This document shows, in pieces, positions 53,074 through 62,161 of a stretch of 64,000 nt of DNA. The position numbers were made by a program, and so were the translations under genes. Origin of the DNA: Methylophilaceae bacterium (lineage in GTDB: Bacteria > Pseudomonadota > Gammaproteobacteria > Burkholderiales > Methylophilaceae); the NCBI GenBank assembly GCA_013141125.1, contig JABFRO010000001.1, positions 1,178,001-1,242,000 of the forward strand. The letters run 5' to 3'. Under the pieces are notes generated by a model. That model searched no databases, was not told where the DNA came from, and was given only the letters and a program-made list of their open reading frames with translations. How positions within the stretch are numbered: the stretch's first letter is position 1; the number at the start of each line of letters is the position of its first letter.

Positions 53074-54219
53074 TCAGATAGCAATGGCTGATAATCGTTT
53101 TAGGCGTAATAGTTCATTTTCCAGCACGGTTAAAAAGACTTCAATTTGTGTTGCCGTGTTTTTGCCACCTAAACTGATGCGTATCGCCCCCCGCGCCAAA
53201 TCGCGCGCTATTCCCATCGCCAGTAACACATGGCTAGGCTCCGTGCTGTCGCTGGAGCAGGCCGAGCCGCTGGCTACCGCGAAACCTTTTCTATCCAATG
53301 CCACCACCAGGGTTTCGCCATCTATTTCATTGAAGGCAAAAAAACTGGTATTGGGTAGACGTTCAGACTGGTCGCCAAAAATTGTCGCCCCCAGTTTTTT
53401 CAAACCTGCTTCCAACTGCACGCGCAATTGCGTGACTATCAGCGCTTGCTCACTCAGCTCCTGCTTAATCAATTCACAAGCCTGGCCAAAGCCGACAATC
53501 GCCGCCACATTTTCCGTGCCGCTACGCAGGCCTTTTTCCTGACCGCCGCCGTAGAGCAAGGGCCGAATATCCACACGCTTATCCAGCACCAAGGCACCGG
53601 CACCTTGCGGGCCTTTGATTTTGTGCGACGATAAACTCATGGCATGTACATTCAGCGCACTGAAATCAACGGCTATTTTCCCTAAGGCCTGCACCGCATC
53701 CGTATGCAAATAAGCGCCCTGGCTTCTCACCATTTCGCCGATTTCAGCGATGTTTTGAATGACACCGGTTTCATTATTAGCCAACATCACTGAAACCAGA
53801 CTGGTAGGCTGGCTTAACAAATTTTGCAGGCTGCTGTCGATAAGCTTGCCGCTGGCATCAACCGCAATACTAGCCACGCTATTGCCACGTTGCCGCATCG
53901 TCAGCGCCGGACGTGTGACAGCGGGATGTTCAATCGCGCTTACCAGAATCTGGCTATTTGATTCGACCATGCCCTGAATCGCCAGATTATTGGCCTCGGT
54001 ACCGCTGGCGGTAAAAATGATCTGCGATGGGTGCGCGCCAACCGCTTCCGCCACCTGCGCTCTGGCCTGATCCACCGCCTGCCGTGCCGCTCTGCCATAG
54101 CTGTGGCGGCTGGTAGCATTGCCCGGCTGCTTGGATAAAAATGGCAACATCGCCTGCAACACGCGCGAATCAAGTGCCGTGGTGGCGTTGTGGTCAAAAT
54201 AAGTTGCGGAGTGATTCAT
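53074..54219 (-). CDS. Second cysteine desulfurase, NifS-like
   Basis: 381 residues, group I NifS/IscS fold. TYFDHNATTALD is the start motif, SLSSHKIKGPQGAGALVLDK has the PLP lysine, and ASGSACSSDSTEPSHVLLAMG holds the catalytic Cys. It differs clearly from IscS downstream (shorter, NifS-like loop CSSDSTEPSHV) and lacks the IscS C-terminal tail that docks IscU. It is placed between iscR and iscS with 8 bp to iscR, so it is under IscR control. Confidence 0.93.
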   Translation of the reverse strand: MNHSATYFDHNATTALDSRVLQAMLPFLSKQPGNATSRHSYGRAARQAVDQARAQVAEAVGAHPSQIIFTASGTEANNLAIQGMVESNSQILVSAIEHPAVTRPALTMRQRGNSVASIAVDASGKLIDSSLQNLLSQPTSLVSVMLANNETGVIQNIAEIGEMVRSQGAYLHTDAVQALGKIAVDFSALNVHAMSLSSHKIKGPQGAGALVLDKRVDIRPLLYGGGQEKGLRSGTENVAAIVGFGQACELIKQELSEQALIVTQLRVQLEAGLKKLGATIFGDQSERLPNTSFFAFNEIDGETLVVALDRKGFAVASGSACSSDSTEPSHVLLAMGIARDLARGAIRISLGGKNTATQIEVFLTVLENELLRLKRLSAIAI

Positions 54220-54227
54220 GCCATTAT

Positions 54228-54722
54228 TTAGACCGTAGCGGCCTCTTGCACAGGAACAGATTGTATCGAAGCTGGCGCTACTTTACGGATGAATTCAATT
54301 TTCTGCTCTTCATTCGGTATAGCCTGCGTGGCCACCAGATCGGCAATGGTAATGCCCGATAAAAAATCCAGAATTTTGTCGTTCAGGTTTGTCCACAAGG
54401 CATGGGTTGAGCACGGCAAATCATTGCGGCAGTTTTGATGTCCACCGCATTGTGTTGCATCAATCAGCTCATCCGCCGCTGCAATCACGTCAGAAACCGT
54501 AATTTCAGCCGGATTCTTGGTCAGACAATAACCGCCGCCCGGGCCGCGCACGCTGCTGACCAGGCCAGCACGGCGCAAGCGGCTAAACAGCTGCTCAAGA
54601 TAAGACAATGAAATGTTCTGACGTTCACTGACACCCGCGAGAGTGACTGGCTTGCCAGCTTCTTGTAAGGCAATATCCAGCATGGCGGATACGGCAAATC
54701 GACCTTTGGTAGTTAAGCGCAT
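54228..54722 (-). CDS. iscR: Fe-S cluster-sensing regulator IscR
   Basis: An Rrf2-family regulator of 164 residues. The winged helix is at the N-terminus (TTKGRFAVSAMLDIAL), and the cluster ligands Cys92, Cys98, Cys104 and His107 (CGGHQNCRNDLPCSTH) match E. coli IscR numbering. The holo form represses its own operon through the type 1 site upstream. CCAGGA precedes the ATG. Confidence 0.97.
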   Translation of the reverse strand: MRLTTKGRFAVSAMLDIALQEAGKPVTLAGVSERQNISLSYLEQLFSRLRRAGLVSSVRGPGGGYCLTKNPAEITVSDVIAAADELIDATQCGGHQNCRNDLPCSTHALWTNLNDKILDFLSGITIADLVATQAIPNEEQKIEFIRKVAPASIQSVPVQEAATV

Positions 54723-54832
54723 GGCTTTATTCCTGGTAAAAAATTAGAGTCAAATCACATGAGGTAAAACAGCCGTCGTATCATGCAACCGCTGTTTGTA
54801 TCCATGTTTCAGTTTTGCTTCAAGTAAATGAA

Positions 54833-54865
54833 ACTTTATAATACCCTAATGTTTTAGTCAACTAT
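54833..54865 (-). promoter_or_regulatory. iscR promoter with type 1 IscR binding site
   Basis: On the minus strand ATAGTTGACTAAAACATTAG followed by GGTAT (54841-54865) fits the type 1 IscR consensus (ATAGTTGACTA...TAGGGTAT). It contains the -35 box TTGACT, with TATAAA about 15 bp further on. It explains feedback control of the isc operon. The rest of the 54723-55066 gap holds no gene. Confidence 0.82.
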
Positions 54866-55066
54866 TTGTTTGGAAAAATACGATTGGTACTCAGGAAATA
54901 ATTTCTTTCTGATGAATTTTCAACATCAGCGAGCGTGTTTTTATGTGAATAATGAAATAAGGTCGTTGATTTATGAGTAGGCATTTAGCCATTGAATGCA
55001 CAACAGGATTAGAAACCCATAATCTGACTTTCAGACTTCCTGCATTTTATGCACTTACTCTGTGCG

Positions 55067-56128
55067 CTATGCTGCCAGAGCCTCAATACCCGCGCAGCCA
55101 GTAAGCGCCATGGTCATTTCCAGCTCATCGCGCATCAATCGTATCACATGTGCTACGCCCAAAACCCCTGAGCTTGCCAAGCCCCAGATGTATGGGCGGC
55201 CTATCATGACAGCATCTGCACCCAGCGCAAGTGCTTTGTACACATCGCGTCCATTGCGGATACCGCTATCCAGCAATACGGGTACACATCCGTTTGCGGC
55301 CTGCACAATAGTAGATAGGCTGTCGAGACTGGTGGGCGCACCATCCAGCACGCGTCCACCATGATTGGAAACGACCAGACCATCGCAACCAAGCGCTATA
55401 GCTTTGGTCGCATCGTCGGGATGAAGTAAGCCTTTAATCAAAAGCGGGCTGGGGATTTGTTCACGCAACCATTGCACATCATCCCAACTTGGGGCTTGTG
55501 ACATCCAGCCATCAAATACCAGGCTTTGTTCTGGAGACAAGGCGGGCAATAGCATGGGTGGTTCAAGATTAACCGCTTTGATTCCACACGGTAATTGAAT
55601 GGCCGCTTGCTTGATGGGTGCATCCACAGTAAACATGACGGCGCAATAACCCGCCGCCAGCGCGCGTTGCACCAGCTTAAGCGTGCGGCTACGGTCGCCT
55701 TGCCAGTAGAGTTGAAACCACATGGGGCTGGTAGCGGCTGTTGCAATTTCCTCCAGCGTCTGGCTGGCCAGACTGCTGACGACCATCAATCCATCCTGTG
55801 CGGCGGCGGCCATGGCGCTGGCACATTCGCCATCCGAGTGAAACAGGCGCTGGTAGGCAACTGGAGCCAGCATAATGGGGTGTGCAAATTCCTGACCAAA
55901 TAATTGTAGGCGTGTATTGCCACCGCGCACATCGGCCAGTGGGCGCGGCATGAGTTTGATAGCGGCAAAGGCCTGCTCATTGGCTATTAAACTCGCCCCG
56001 TTTCCGGCTCCATCCTGCAAATAGTGCCAAACTGAAGGTTCCAGCCGTGCCTGTGCATGCAGCAGATAATCTTTTGCAGTGAGCACATCGGCAGGACAGG
56101 CCTTCATTTTGTCCAGGATTGCAGTCAA
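55067..56128 (-). CDS. FMN-dependent alpha-hydroxy-acid oxidase/dehydrogenase
   Basis: A TIM-barrel flavoenzyme of 353 residues in the glycolate/lactate/mandelate oxidase family. PVAYQRLFHSDGE, WFQLYWQGDR, FTVDAPI, LLIKGLL (FMN lysine) and VSNHGGRVLDGAPTSLD (catalytic His and substrate Arg) are the signature segments. It begins one base after the end of the PiuC-like gene, so it belongs to the iron-uptake operon, where its substrate may be a hydroxy acid such as lactate or a siderophore fragment. Confidence 0.9.
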   Translation of the reverse strand: MTAILDKMKACPADVLTAKDYLLHAQARLEPSVWHYLQDGAGNGASLIANEQAFAAIKLMPRPLADVRGGNTRLQLFGQEFAHPIMLAPVAYQRLFHSDGECASAMAAAAQDGLMVVSSLASQTLEEIATAATSPMWFQLYWQGDRSRTLKLVQRALAAGYCAVMFTVDAPIKQAAIQLPCGIKAVNLEPPMLLPALSPEQSLVFDGWMSQAPSWDDVQWLREQIPSPLLIKGLLHPDDATKAIALGCDGLVVSNHGGRVLDGAPTSLDSLSTIVQAANGCVPVLLDSGIRNGRDVYKALALGADAVMIGRPYIWGLASSGVLGVAHVIRLMRDELEMTMALTGCAGIEALAA

Positions 56129-56812
56129 TCAGCTCTCCGCCCAGCGGCGCAACAAGTTGTGATAAGTACCGGTCAGATGCACCACGGCTGCATTATCGCC
56201 TACGGTTTGACGCAATTGCAGCAAAGCCATGTCCATATCGTATAACAGGCGGCGTTGGCCGGGGTCGCGCACCATGCTTTGCAGAAACATAAAGCAGGCG
56301 AGGCGTTCTCCGCTGGTAACGGCAGAAACTTCATGGATGGAGGAAGATGGGTAAACCACCATGCGGCCTGCCTTGAGCTTGATACCGTGGTCGCCGAAGG
56401 TATCCGCGATGGTCAATATGCCGCCTTCGTATTCCTCGGGTTCGGATAGAAACAAAGTTGCGGAAACATCGGCACGTACATAACCGTTACCATCCGATTG
56501 GCGGCGCATGGCGTTATCGGTATGAAAACCATAGACATTGCTTGCGCCTGTGTAGCGGTTAAAAAATGGCGGCAGAATTTTCAACGGTAATGCCGCCGTA
56601 AAAAACAGAGCGTTGCGATTCAGTGCATTTAATACCATTTGGCGCAGTGCCGGCAGATGGGGTGCATCTTCAGGCAGCTGCTGGTTATTCTTGGAAAGAG
56701 CTGCCTGCGGGCCTGCCGTTATCTGACCGCTGCTCCAGATGGAATCCGCCAACCAGCCACGCGCTGTGGCCAACTCTTGTGCCGTAAGTACATCCTCGAT
56801 GATAACCAGCAT
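56129..56812 (-). CDS. piuC: PiuC/YbiX-type Fe(II) 2-oxoglutarate-dependent dioxygenase
   Basis: A PKHD-type hydroxylase of 227 residues. The iron ligands are His97 and Asp99 (YGFHTDNAMR) and His160 (SSSIHEVSAV), with Arg170 for 2-oxoglutarate. PiuC/YbiX genes are regularly linked to Fiu/PiuA siderophore receptors, as here, and their precise substrate is still unresolved. It lies 19 bp after the receptor gene. Confidence 0.93.
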   Translation of the reverse strand: MLVIIEDVLTAQELATARGWLADSIWSSGQITAGPQAALSKNNQQLPEDAPHLPALRQMVLNALNRNALFFTAALPLKILPPFFNRYTGASNVYGFHTDNAMRRQSDGNGYVRADVSATLFLSEPEEYEGGILTIADTFGDHGIKLKAGRMVVYPSSSIHEVSAVTSGERLACFMFLQSMVRDPGQRRLLYDMDMALLQLRQTVGDNAAVVHLTGTYHNLLRRWAES

Positions 56813-56831
56813 GTTGCCCTTTCTTTATGGG

Positions 56832-59051
56832 TTAGAATTTATATTCAGCAGTCAGCTGCCCTTTACGCCTTGTACCCGGCGTAGTAAATCCGCCGTTATC
56901 ATAAAGCGCATCATAATAGGTGGTATCCAGCAAATTTTGCACATTCAAACGCAAGGTCCAGTTTTTGCGCTCGTAGGAAACCATGGCATCATAACGCTCA
57001 TAAGCCGGTGCCGTATTGGGATGAAATGCACTGCTGCCTGCCAGGGTAGGGATAGCGCCCGCCCCGCTGGGGTTATAACCATAACGGTCGCCCTTGGCTT
57101 CTATTCCGCCACCAACTTTTAGTGTGCCGCCAAAAATATTGGGAATTTTATAGGTCGTCCACAAGTTAAAGGTATAAACCGGCGTATTGCGCGAGCGCTG
57201 GCCGACATAACCCGCATTGCCTGTGGTGACAACTCCCGTTGTGGCGTTGACGTTTTCAGCCACTTGTAAAACTTTTGAATCCATCAAAGCCAGGCCGGAG
57301 AAAACTTCCCAATTGGGCGTAATGCGTCCGGCGGCTTCAAGTTCAAAACCGTCGGTTTTACGCTGCTTGGTCAATATGGCCGCTGTGGATTCCACATCGG
57401 TGTTGCGCTCCCAATCCTTGTTGGCGTGATACAAGGCGGCACGCAATGCCAGATCACCATCAAGGAACAGCCACTTGGTACCCAGCTCCACCACCTGGCT
57501 ACATTCCGGCGGCAAGGGCGTAACAGTGAGCTGATACAAATCGGCGGTAGGGCTGAAAGAATCACTGTAGGATACGTAATAATTGATTTCATCCGTCTGA
57601 TGATAAGCCAGCGAGGCGCGTGTGCTCAGTTCGCCGTAGGATAATTTAGGTGAAGTATTACTGCTGAAATTCGCTTCCAGCTGGTCATAGCGTAGCCCCA
57701 GCGTGGCCTTCCATTGGGGGATGAATTCCACGGTATCTTGTCCATAAATCGCATAAGAGTCGGCATCGAAGCGAACCGCGCCAGTGGTTGCGGCTTCATA
57801 AGGGGCATAACGTGGCGGATTGGCACCGGTGGTTCCGCCAAGATTGCGCAAAGCGTTGCGGAATAAATCCTCGTGCAAATACTCTACACCCGCGAGAAAT
57901 TCATGCTTCATTCCCAAAAGATTGAGCTTGTTGTTATAAACGCTTTGCACGGCGTAGGTTTCATAGTTCATCACGCGTGTCGGCCCGCCATTGCAATTGG
58001 GTGTGCAGATTGTGCCCCCGGCGTTGGGTGCCACTGTCAGGCTGGGTGTACGTGCCCAATAGCTGCGATCATATTGTCCATGACGTACCTGTGTGCGTAA
58101 CTCACTGTCCGGTGAAAACTTATGCGTGTAGGTACCCGTGGTGACGGCAGTTTCACTGTTGTCAAAGTTGCGATCCGTTCCCCAATAGGTTTTGGCCGGG
58201 TAAGTCGTTTGTGGGCTACGGGTTGTTGCATTAAAGCTGATGCCATAATCCGGCTTGTCATCGGTAATGGTATGCACATGGCTTAGATTGAATTCATCGT
58301 CGGTATTAATGCCAAAACCCAAGCTGATGGCCAAGCCATCTCTATGAATTTCCGGCTCATCGCCATTGGCCGGGTTGGCGCGCCAACTGCCTTCATCCCT
58401 GTGCATGGCATTGATGCGAATCGCACTGTGCTCGCCTATCTTTTTGTTGAAATCACCAGTGCCTTCATAATAACCATCCGTGCCTATACTGCCGGTAATC
58501 TTGTATTCGTCCTTGAGTTTGGGAGCTTTGCTTACCATATTGATGACGCCGCCCGCCTGTCCGCGTCCAAACATTGTTGCGGCAGCGCCGCGCAACACGT
58601 CCACTTGCTCCAGATTAAAAATTTCGCGGTTATATTGTGCGGTATCGCGTATGCCATCCAGATACATATCACCGAAGGTATAAAACCCGCGCAACATCAT
58701 GTTGTCCCCTGCTCGGCCACCTTCGGCTGCGTTGAAAGTTAGCCCGGAAACATTGCGCAGTGCTTCGCGTAGCGAACCCACCTGCTGTTCTTCCATCAGC
58801 GCGCGGGTAACGGTAGTAATCGCCTGCGGAATATCGTGCGGATCCTGCAACGTTCTGCCCACCCGCGTCTTGGTAGCGCGATAACCGTCTTCTACTTCAA
58901 CATTGGCTTCCACCTTGACCGTGGAAAGTGTGGTTTCCTCGGCTTTTTTCTCATCCACACCTTCGGCCATTGCCTGCATGGACAAACCGCCCGCCATCAG
59001 CGCCGCCCCTAGTGGTAACAAATGTTTAACTGCTTTTTTTGTATGCTTCAT
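56832..59051 (-). CDS. TonB-dependent siderophore receptor (Fiu/PiuA-like)
   Basis: An outer-membrane receptor of 739 residues: signal peptide (LLPLGAALMAGGLSMQAMA), plug domain (DIPQAITTVTRALMEEQQ, DTAQYNREIFNLEQVDVLRG, GQAGGVINMVSK), then a 22-strand barrel ending in AEYKF. The linked PiuC gene points to catecholate siderophores (Fiu class). AAGGA precedes the ATG. A 20-bp palindrome, TTGATAAAAGTTGTTATCAA, lies 50 bp upstream. Confidence 0.94.
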   Translation of the reverse strand: MKHTKKAVKHLLPLGAALMAGGLSMQAMAEGVDEKKAEETTLSTVKVEANVEVEDGYRATKTRVGRTLQDPHDIPQAITTVTRALMEEQQVGSLREALRNVSGLTFNAAEGGRAGDNMMLRGFYTFGDMYLDGIRDTAQYNREIFNLEQVDVLRGAAATMFGRGQAGGVINMVSKAPKLKDEYKITGSIGTDGYYEGTGDFNKKIGEHSAIRINAMHRDEGSWRANPANGDEPEIHRDGLAISLGFGINTDDEFNLSHVHTITDDKPDYGISFNATTRSPQTTYPAKTYWGTDRNFDNSETAVTTGTYTHKFSPDSELRTQVRHGQYDRSYWARTPSLTVAPNAGGTICTPNCNGGPTRVMNYETYAVQSVYNNKLNLLGMKHEFLAGVEYLHEDLFRNALRNLGGTTGANPPRYAPYEAATTGAVRFDADSYAIYGQDTVEFIPQWKATLGLRYDQLEANFSSNTSPKLSYGELSTRASLAYHQTDEINYYVSYSDSFSPTADLYQLTVTPLPPECSQVVELGTKWLFLDGDLALRAALYHANKDWERNTDVESTAAILTKQRKTDGFELEAAGRITPNWEVFSGLALMDSKVLQVAENVNATTGVVTTGNAGYVGQRSRNTPVYTFNLWTTYKIPNIFGGTLKVGGGIEAKGDRYGYNPSGAGAIPTLAGSSAFHPNTAPAYERYDAMVSYERKNWTLRLNVQNLLDTTYYDALYDNGGFTTPGTRRKGQLTAEYKF

Positions 59052-59101
59052 ACTAGCTTCCTTGAGTTGTAAAAATTGGCTGGCGCAAGGCTGGCTAGGG
59101 T

Positions 59102-59121
59102 TTGATAAAAGTTGTTATCAA
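59102..59121. promoter_or_regulatory. Operator-like palindrome upstream of the siderophore receptor
   Basis: TTGATAA-AAGTTG-TTATCAA, 51 bp before the receptor ATG. It is AT-rich like a Fur or AraC-type site but is not a good Fur consensus match. Confidence 0.4.
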
Positions 59122-59256
59122 GCATGGTGATGCACTCGATAGTAGTAAAATGTTATGTACTAAACAGGTGCTATTCATGATGCGGTGCAAAGTTAGTCGG
59201 CTTACTAATAGGCTGGTTGGCCAAATTAAAATCACAATCTCATCATCAGCTCCCAT

Positions 59257-59787
59257 TCATTCATGGTCGTTTTCAGATAGTGACGATTGCTTACCTGTCA
59301 GCATTTGTTTGATTAAATTTTGTCTGGTCAAATATGACATCAGCACCACGGAAAACACATGCAGGATGACCATGTACATGAGTAAAGTAGATAGCAATCT
59401 ATGCAAATCGACAGGTGCATCCTCACCCCAATATAGCTCTGTTCTGCTTATCCAGCCGGTAAAAGCCAGCAAACCTATCAGCAACCACATGGCATATACT
59501 GCCCATTGCCCGAGCGGATTATGGCCTGTGCCAACATGTGCTTTGCCCAGTGCCACATCCTGTAGATGGGTTTTCATTTGGGTGAATCCAGGCAAGTAGA
59601 ACCTTGCAGAGGGTATTTTGCTCATCACTCCGTAAATGACTCTCAGCACAACCATTAAAAGGCAGCCATAACCAATCACGCGATGCCAATAACCTGTTTC
59701 ATTGAGCCAATCAAGTATCACGCCTGCGGCTATCAGCCAGTGAGATAGGCGTATAACATTTGTCCAAACAAGTGATTGCATCTTCAA
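59257..59787 (-). CDS. Cytochrome b561-type membrane protein
   Basis: Four membrane helices and the DUF4405/Ni-hydrogenase b-type pattern: VIRLSHWLIAAGVILDWLN (haem His), WHRVIGYGCLLMVVLRVIYG, NPLGQWAVYAMWLLIGLLAFTGW and LLMYMVILHVFSVVLMSYLT. 176 residues. It is encoded 12 bp after a PepSY-domain gene; the pair resembles modules proposed to reduce ferric iron or move electrons across the membrane. Confidence 0.88.
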   Translation of the reverse strand: MKMQSLVWTNVIRLSHWLIAAGVILDWLNETGYWHRVIGYGCLLMVVLRVIYGVMSKIPSARFYLPGFTQMKTHLQDVALGKAHVGTGHNPLGQWAVYAMWLLIGLLAFTGWISRTELYWGEDAPVDLHRLLSTLLMYMVILHVFSVVLMSYLTRQNLIKQMLTGKQSSLSENDHE

Positions 59788-59799
59788 TTTCAGCCTGCG

Positions 59800-60060
59800 C
59801 TATTCTTCAATTTCGGCTTTGATGACTGCTAATGTTTTGGTGTTGAAATAAATTTCTACGGCTTTGCCCTGTTTGTTATAACCATAAATTTCATAGCAAT
59901 TACCCTCCACCTTGAATTTTTTGATGGTGTAGCCTTCTTCTTTCAATGTTTGTTGTAAGGTATCTTTGGATGCCCATTCTGCCTTTGGGTAGGCGGGGCA
60001 GTCAGCGCCGGCAAAAACCTGTAACGGCAAAAAGCCTAAAAATGCAATCATGAAACGCAT
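59800..60060 (-). CDS. PepSY-domain periplasmic protein
   Basis: An 86-residue secreted protein: signal peptide RFMIAFLGFLPLQVFAGA, then one PepSY unit (WASKDTLQQTLKEEGYTIKKF, GNCYEIYGYNKQGKAVEIYF). GAAAGGA precedes the ATG. Together with the downstream cytochrome b561 it recalls PepSY/b-cytochrome partners in metal reduction. The two remaining Cys may form a disulfide. Confidence 0.85.
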   Translation of the reverse strand: MRFMIAFLGFLPLQVFAGADCPAYPKAEWASKDTLQQTLKEEGYTIKKFKVEGNCYEIYGYNKQGKAVEIYFNTKTLAVIKAEIEE

Positions 60061-60114
60061 GGTGTTCCTTTCAAAAAAATAAAATTTGCCAAGGGTGCAA
60101 TGGGTGATTGAAAA

Positions 60115-61374
60115 TCAGTTTGCCTGCCATGAAGTTCCCAAAGAGGCACACTCTGCATCTGCAAGACCGGATCGTTGTGTCGCCAGCTCATCGAGCACTT
60201 GTAAAAAACTGTTGAGACTGGGGTTAGCTACAAAGCTGCAAGCCTTACCGGTGCGTTTGCATTGCTCCTTAACACGCCAATAGGCGTTATGACTGATGCA
60301 GCCGGTTTGGCAAATCACGGCATCGGCGGCGGCAAGCACGGATTTGAGACGATTGATATTTTCTTCGATACCACCGTCATGGTGTATAAACACGCCGCCA
60401 CGGTTTTCAACCAGCTTTCGGTAGCGTGGAGTCGCATTGCCCATGCCACCTACACACAATACAGTGCAACCGTTTAAGGGTACGGCATTTATAGGGATGA
60501 TCTCTTTACTGACTTGTTTTTCATTTTCGGGCATCAGCTTATGCGCGAGTTCCGTTTCAAGAAGGTGATTCGCCGCTTCGGTTTCAACTAAACGCATTTC
60601 CAGTTCATCCAGTTTGGTTTTCAACACCAGATTTTCCGATTCTGCATTTCGCAAACTGTTTACCAGCCGCAAGTTATCTTCAGGGCTGGCAACATCCGCT
60701 AGCATGTCTGCAAGCATTTCGCGCAAATGATCGACTTCATTATTATGTCGTTTGGCCAGATTTTCGTGAAAAATCATGTCATTTTTGAATGCAGTCAGTT
60801 GTTCATTGAGTGTAGCCACTTCAAGTACGCGTTCATCACGATACTGGGTAAACCGGTTTTGAATGTCAGCTAGTTCTCTGCTCAATATGGCGTTTTCTTG
60901 TACCAGGCGCAGATGCGCTTGTTGTTCGACTCTATGTCCGGCACCCACCTGATGTTGCAGCATGTGGACATCGCCATAAACTGTGTTTAATAGCTGTTCC
61001 GTGCAACAGGCGTGGCTGAAAATTGCCCACATCGGTCCGGCGATGTCACCCATGTTCATGGCTTCACGCCATAACGCCAGTAATCCTGCCACGTCTTTGA
61101 CTTTGTTGTAGCGTTGTATATACAACTTGTATTTTCTTTCCAGTTCCTTGTGTAACAGACTGGAAAGTCTGGTGCGAGTTTCGCACGCACACACGGCGGT
61201 AACATGAATATCAAAATCGTTATGTTGTGTGGATACATTCATCACCTTGCCCACCAATTTGCGGATTTCATCCATTCCAAAGCAGACGCCAATGACCGGA
61301 CAATGGCATTTTTGATTCAGCTCCCAAAGACGTGGGCGACGAGAGCTGGCGGAGGACATCAAATCTGTGCTCAT
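60115..61374 (-). CDS. DUF2325 protein with long coiled coil
   Basis: About 419 residues. The N-terminus has a KCHCPVIGVCFGMDE segment with Cys that may bind metal. The centre is a long coiled coil (about residues 150-310). The C-terminal 100 residues are a DUF2325 domain (VLCVGGMGNATPRYRKLVEN, VFIHHDGGIEENI, ADAVICQTGCISHNAYW). The ATG at 61374 overlaps the stop codon of the upstream gene by ATGA; an ATG at 61392 is possible. The function is unknown, but its place in the iron operon suggests a metal-linked role. Confidence 0.82.
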   Translation of the reverse strand: MSTDLMSSASSRRPRLWELNQKCHCPVIGVCFGMDEIRKLVGKVMNVSTQHNDFDIHVTAVCACETRTRLSSLLHKELERKYKLYIQRYNKVKDVAGLLALWREAMNMGDIAGPMWAIFSHACCTEQLLNTVYGDVHMLQHQVGAGHRVEQQAHLRLVQENAILSRELADIQNRFTQYRDERVLEVATLNEQLTAFKNDMIFHENLAKRHNNEVDHLREMLADMLADVASPEDNLRLVNSLRNAESENLVLKTKLDELEMRLVETEAANHLLETELAHKLMPENEKQVSKEIIPINAVPLNGCTVLCVGGMGNATPRYRKLVENRGGVFIHHDGGIEENINRLKSVLAAADAVICQTGCISHNAYWRVKEQCKRTGKACSFVANPSLNSFLQVLDELATQRSGLADAECASLGTSWQAN

Positions 61375-61679
61375 GATAGACCGACCCGACATTGTGACGA
61401 TCCACTTGGTGTATGGGATCTGCTGTGAGATTTTGAAATTTGCATATCTGCTATTTGTAACCAGTAATCAGATAATTCATCGCAGGTATCCTTTAGCAAG
61501 GCCGGCATATCACTGCGCATGCGTAAATCTTCGAGATGTAGAAAGATGCGTTGGCTGAGACGCTGGTAATATTTTCCATCTGCTTTACAAGCGGCATATT
61601 GATGAAGCATGTATAACAGCGTCGAAACTGCGGCTTCATTGGTAATTACCGAGACGGATTGCTCAAGTTCACGTGGCAT
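61371..61679 (-). CDS. Hypothetical helical protein in the iron-uptake operon
   Basis: 102 residues, mostly helical (AAVSTLLYMLHQYAACKADG; LSQRIFLHLEDLRMRSDMPA). It has no signal peptide and no recognised family. AAGGAG precedes the ATG and the stop codon overlaps the DUF2325 gene start. It lies between exbD and DUF2325, an order I recall seeing in other betaproteobacteria. Confidence 0.7.
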   Translation of the reverse strand: MPRELEQSVSVITNEAAVSTLLYMLHQYAACKADGKYYQRLSQRIFLHLEDLRMRSDMPALLKDTCDELSDYWLQIADMQISKSHSRSHTPSGSSQCRVGLS

Positions 61680-61741
61680 GACGGTGACTCCTTGTAAAAA
61701 AATGGTTGAATGAAATAAAACATTTAATTCAAATCGTTTAT

Positions 61742-62161
61742 CTAATTTTTAGGTTCGGTGACAAAACCTATTTTCATCAGCCCGGCACTGGCCGCATCCG
61801 ACATCAAGCCTGCAATCTGCCTATAGGCAATGCCACCATCCGCACGAATACGCAGCTCTGGCTTTACTGTCTGTGCCGCCGCCTCAGCCATGCTGGCGCG
61901 CCAACCGCTTTCATCCATTTCACGGTCATTCCAGTAAACCTTGCCTGCGGCATCCACGCTCAGGTGAACAACTTCTGGCTTACTGTCTTCCGGCATAGAA
62001 CTGGCTTTGGGCAGCTCCACTTTTACTGCATGGGTCAGCATGGGTGCGGCGATGATGAAGATCACCAGCAATACCAGCATGACATCAATCAAAGGCACCA
62101 TATTGATTTCAACCATGGGCTGACTGGCCTGGTTTTTAGAGAATCCGCCGAAGGCCATCAT
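61742..62161 (-). CDS. exbD: Biopolymer transport protein ExbD
   Basis: A 139-residue inner-membrane protein with one helix. INMVPLIDVMLVLLVIF contains the proton-carrying Asp27. The periplasmic domain follows (VKVELPKASS, RADGGIAYRQIAGLM). The start overlaps exbB by ATGA. It works with ExbB to energise TonB. Confidence 0.95.
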   Translation of the reverse strand: MMAFGGFSKNQASQPMVEINMVPLIDVMLVLLVIFIIAAPMLTHAVKVELPKASSMPEDSKPEVVHLSVDAAGKVYWNDREMDESGWRASMAEAAAQTVKPELRIRADGGIAYRQIAGLMSDAASAGLMKIGFVTEPKN

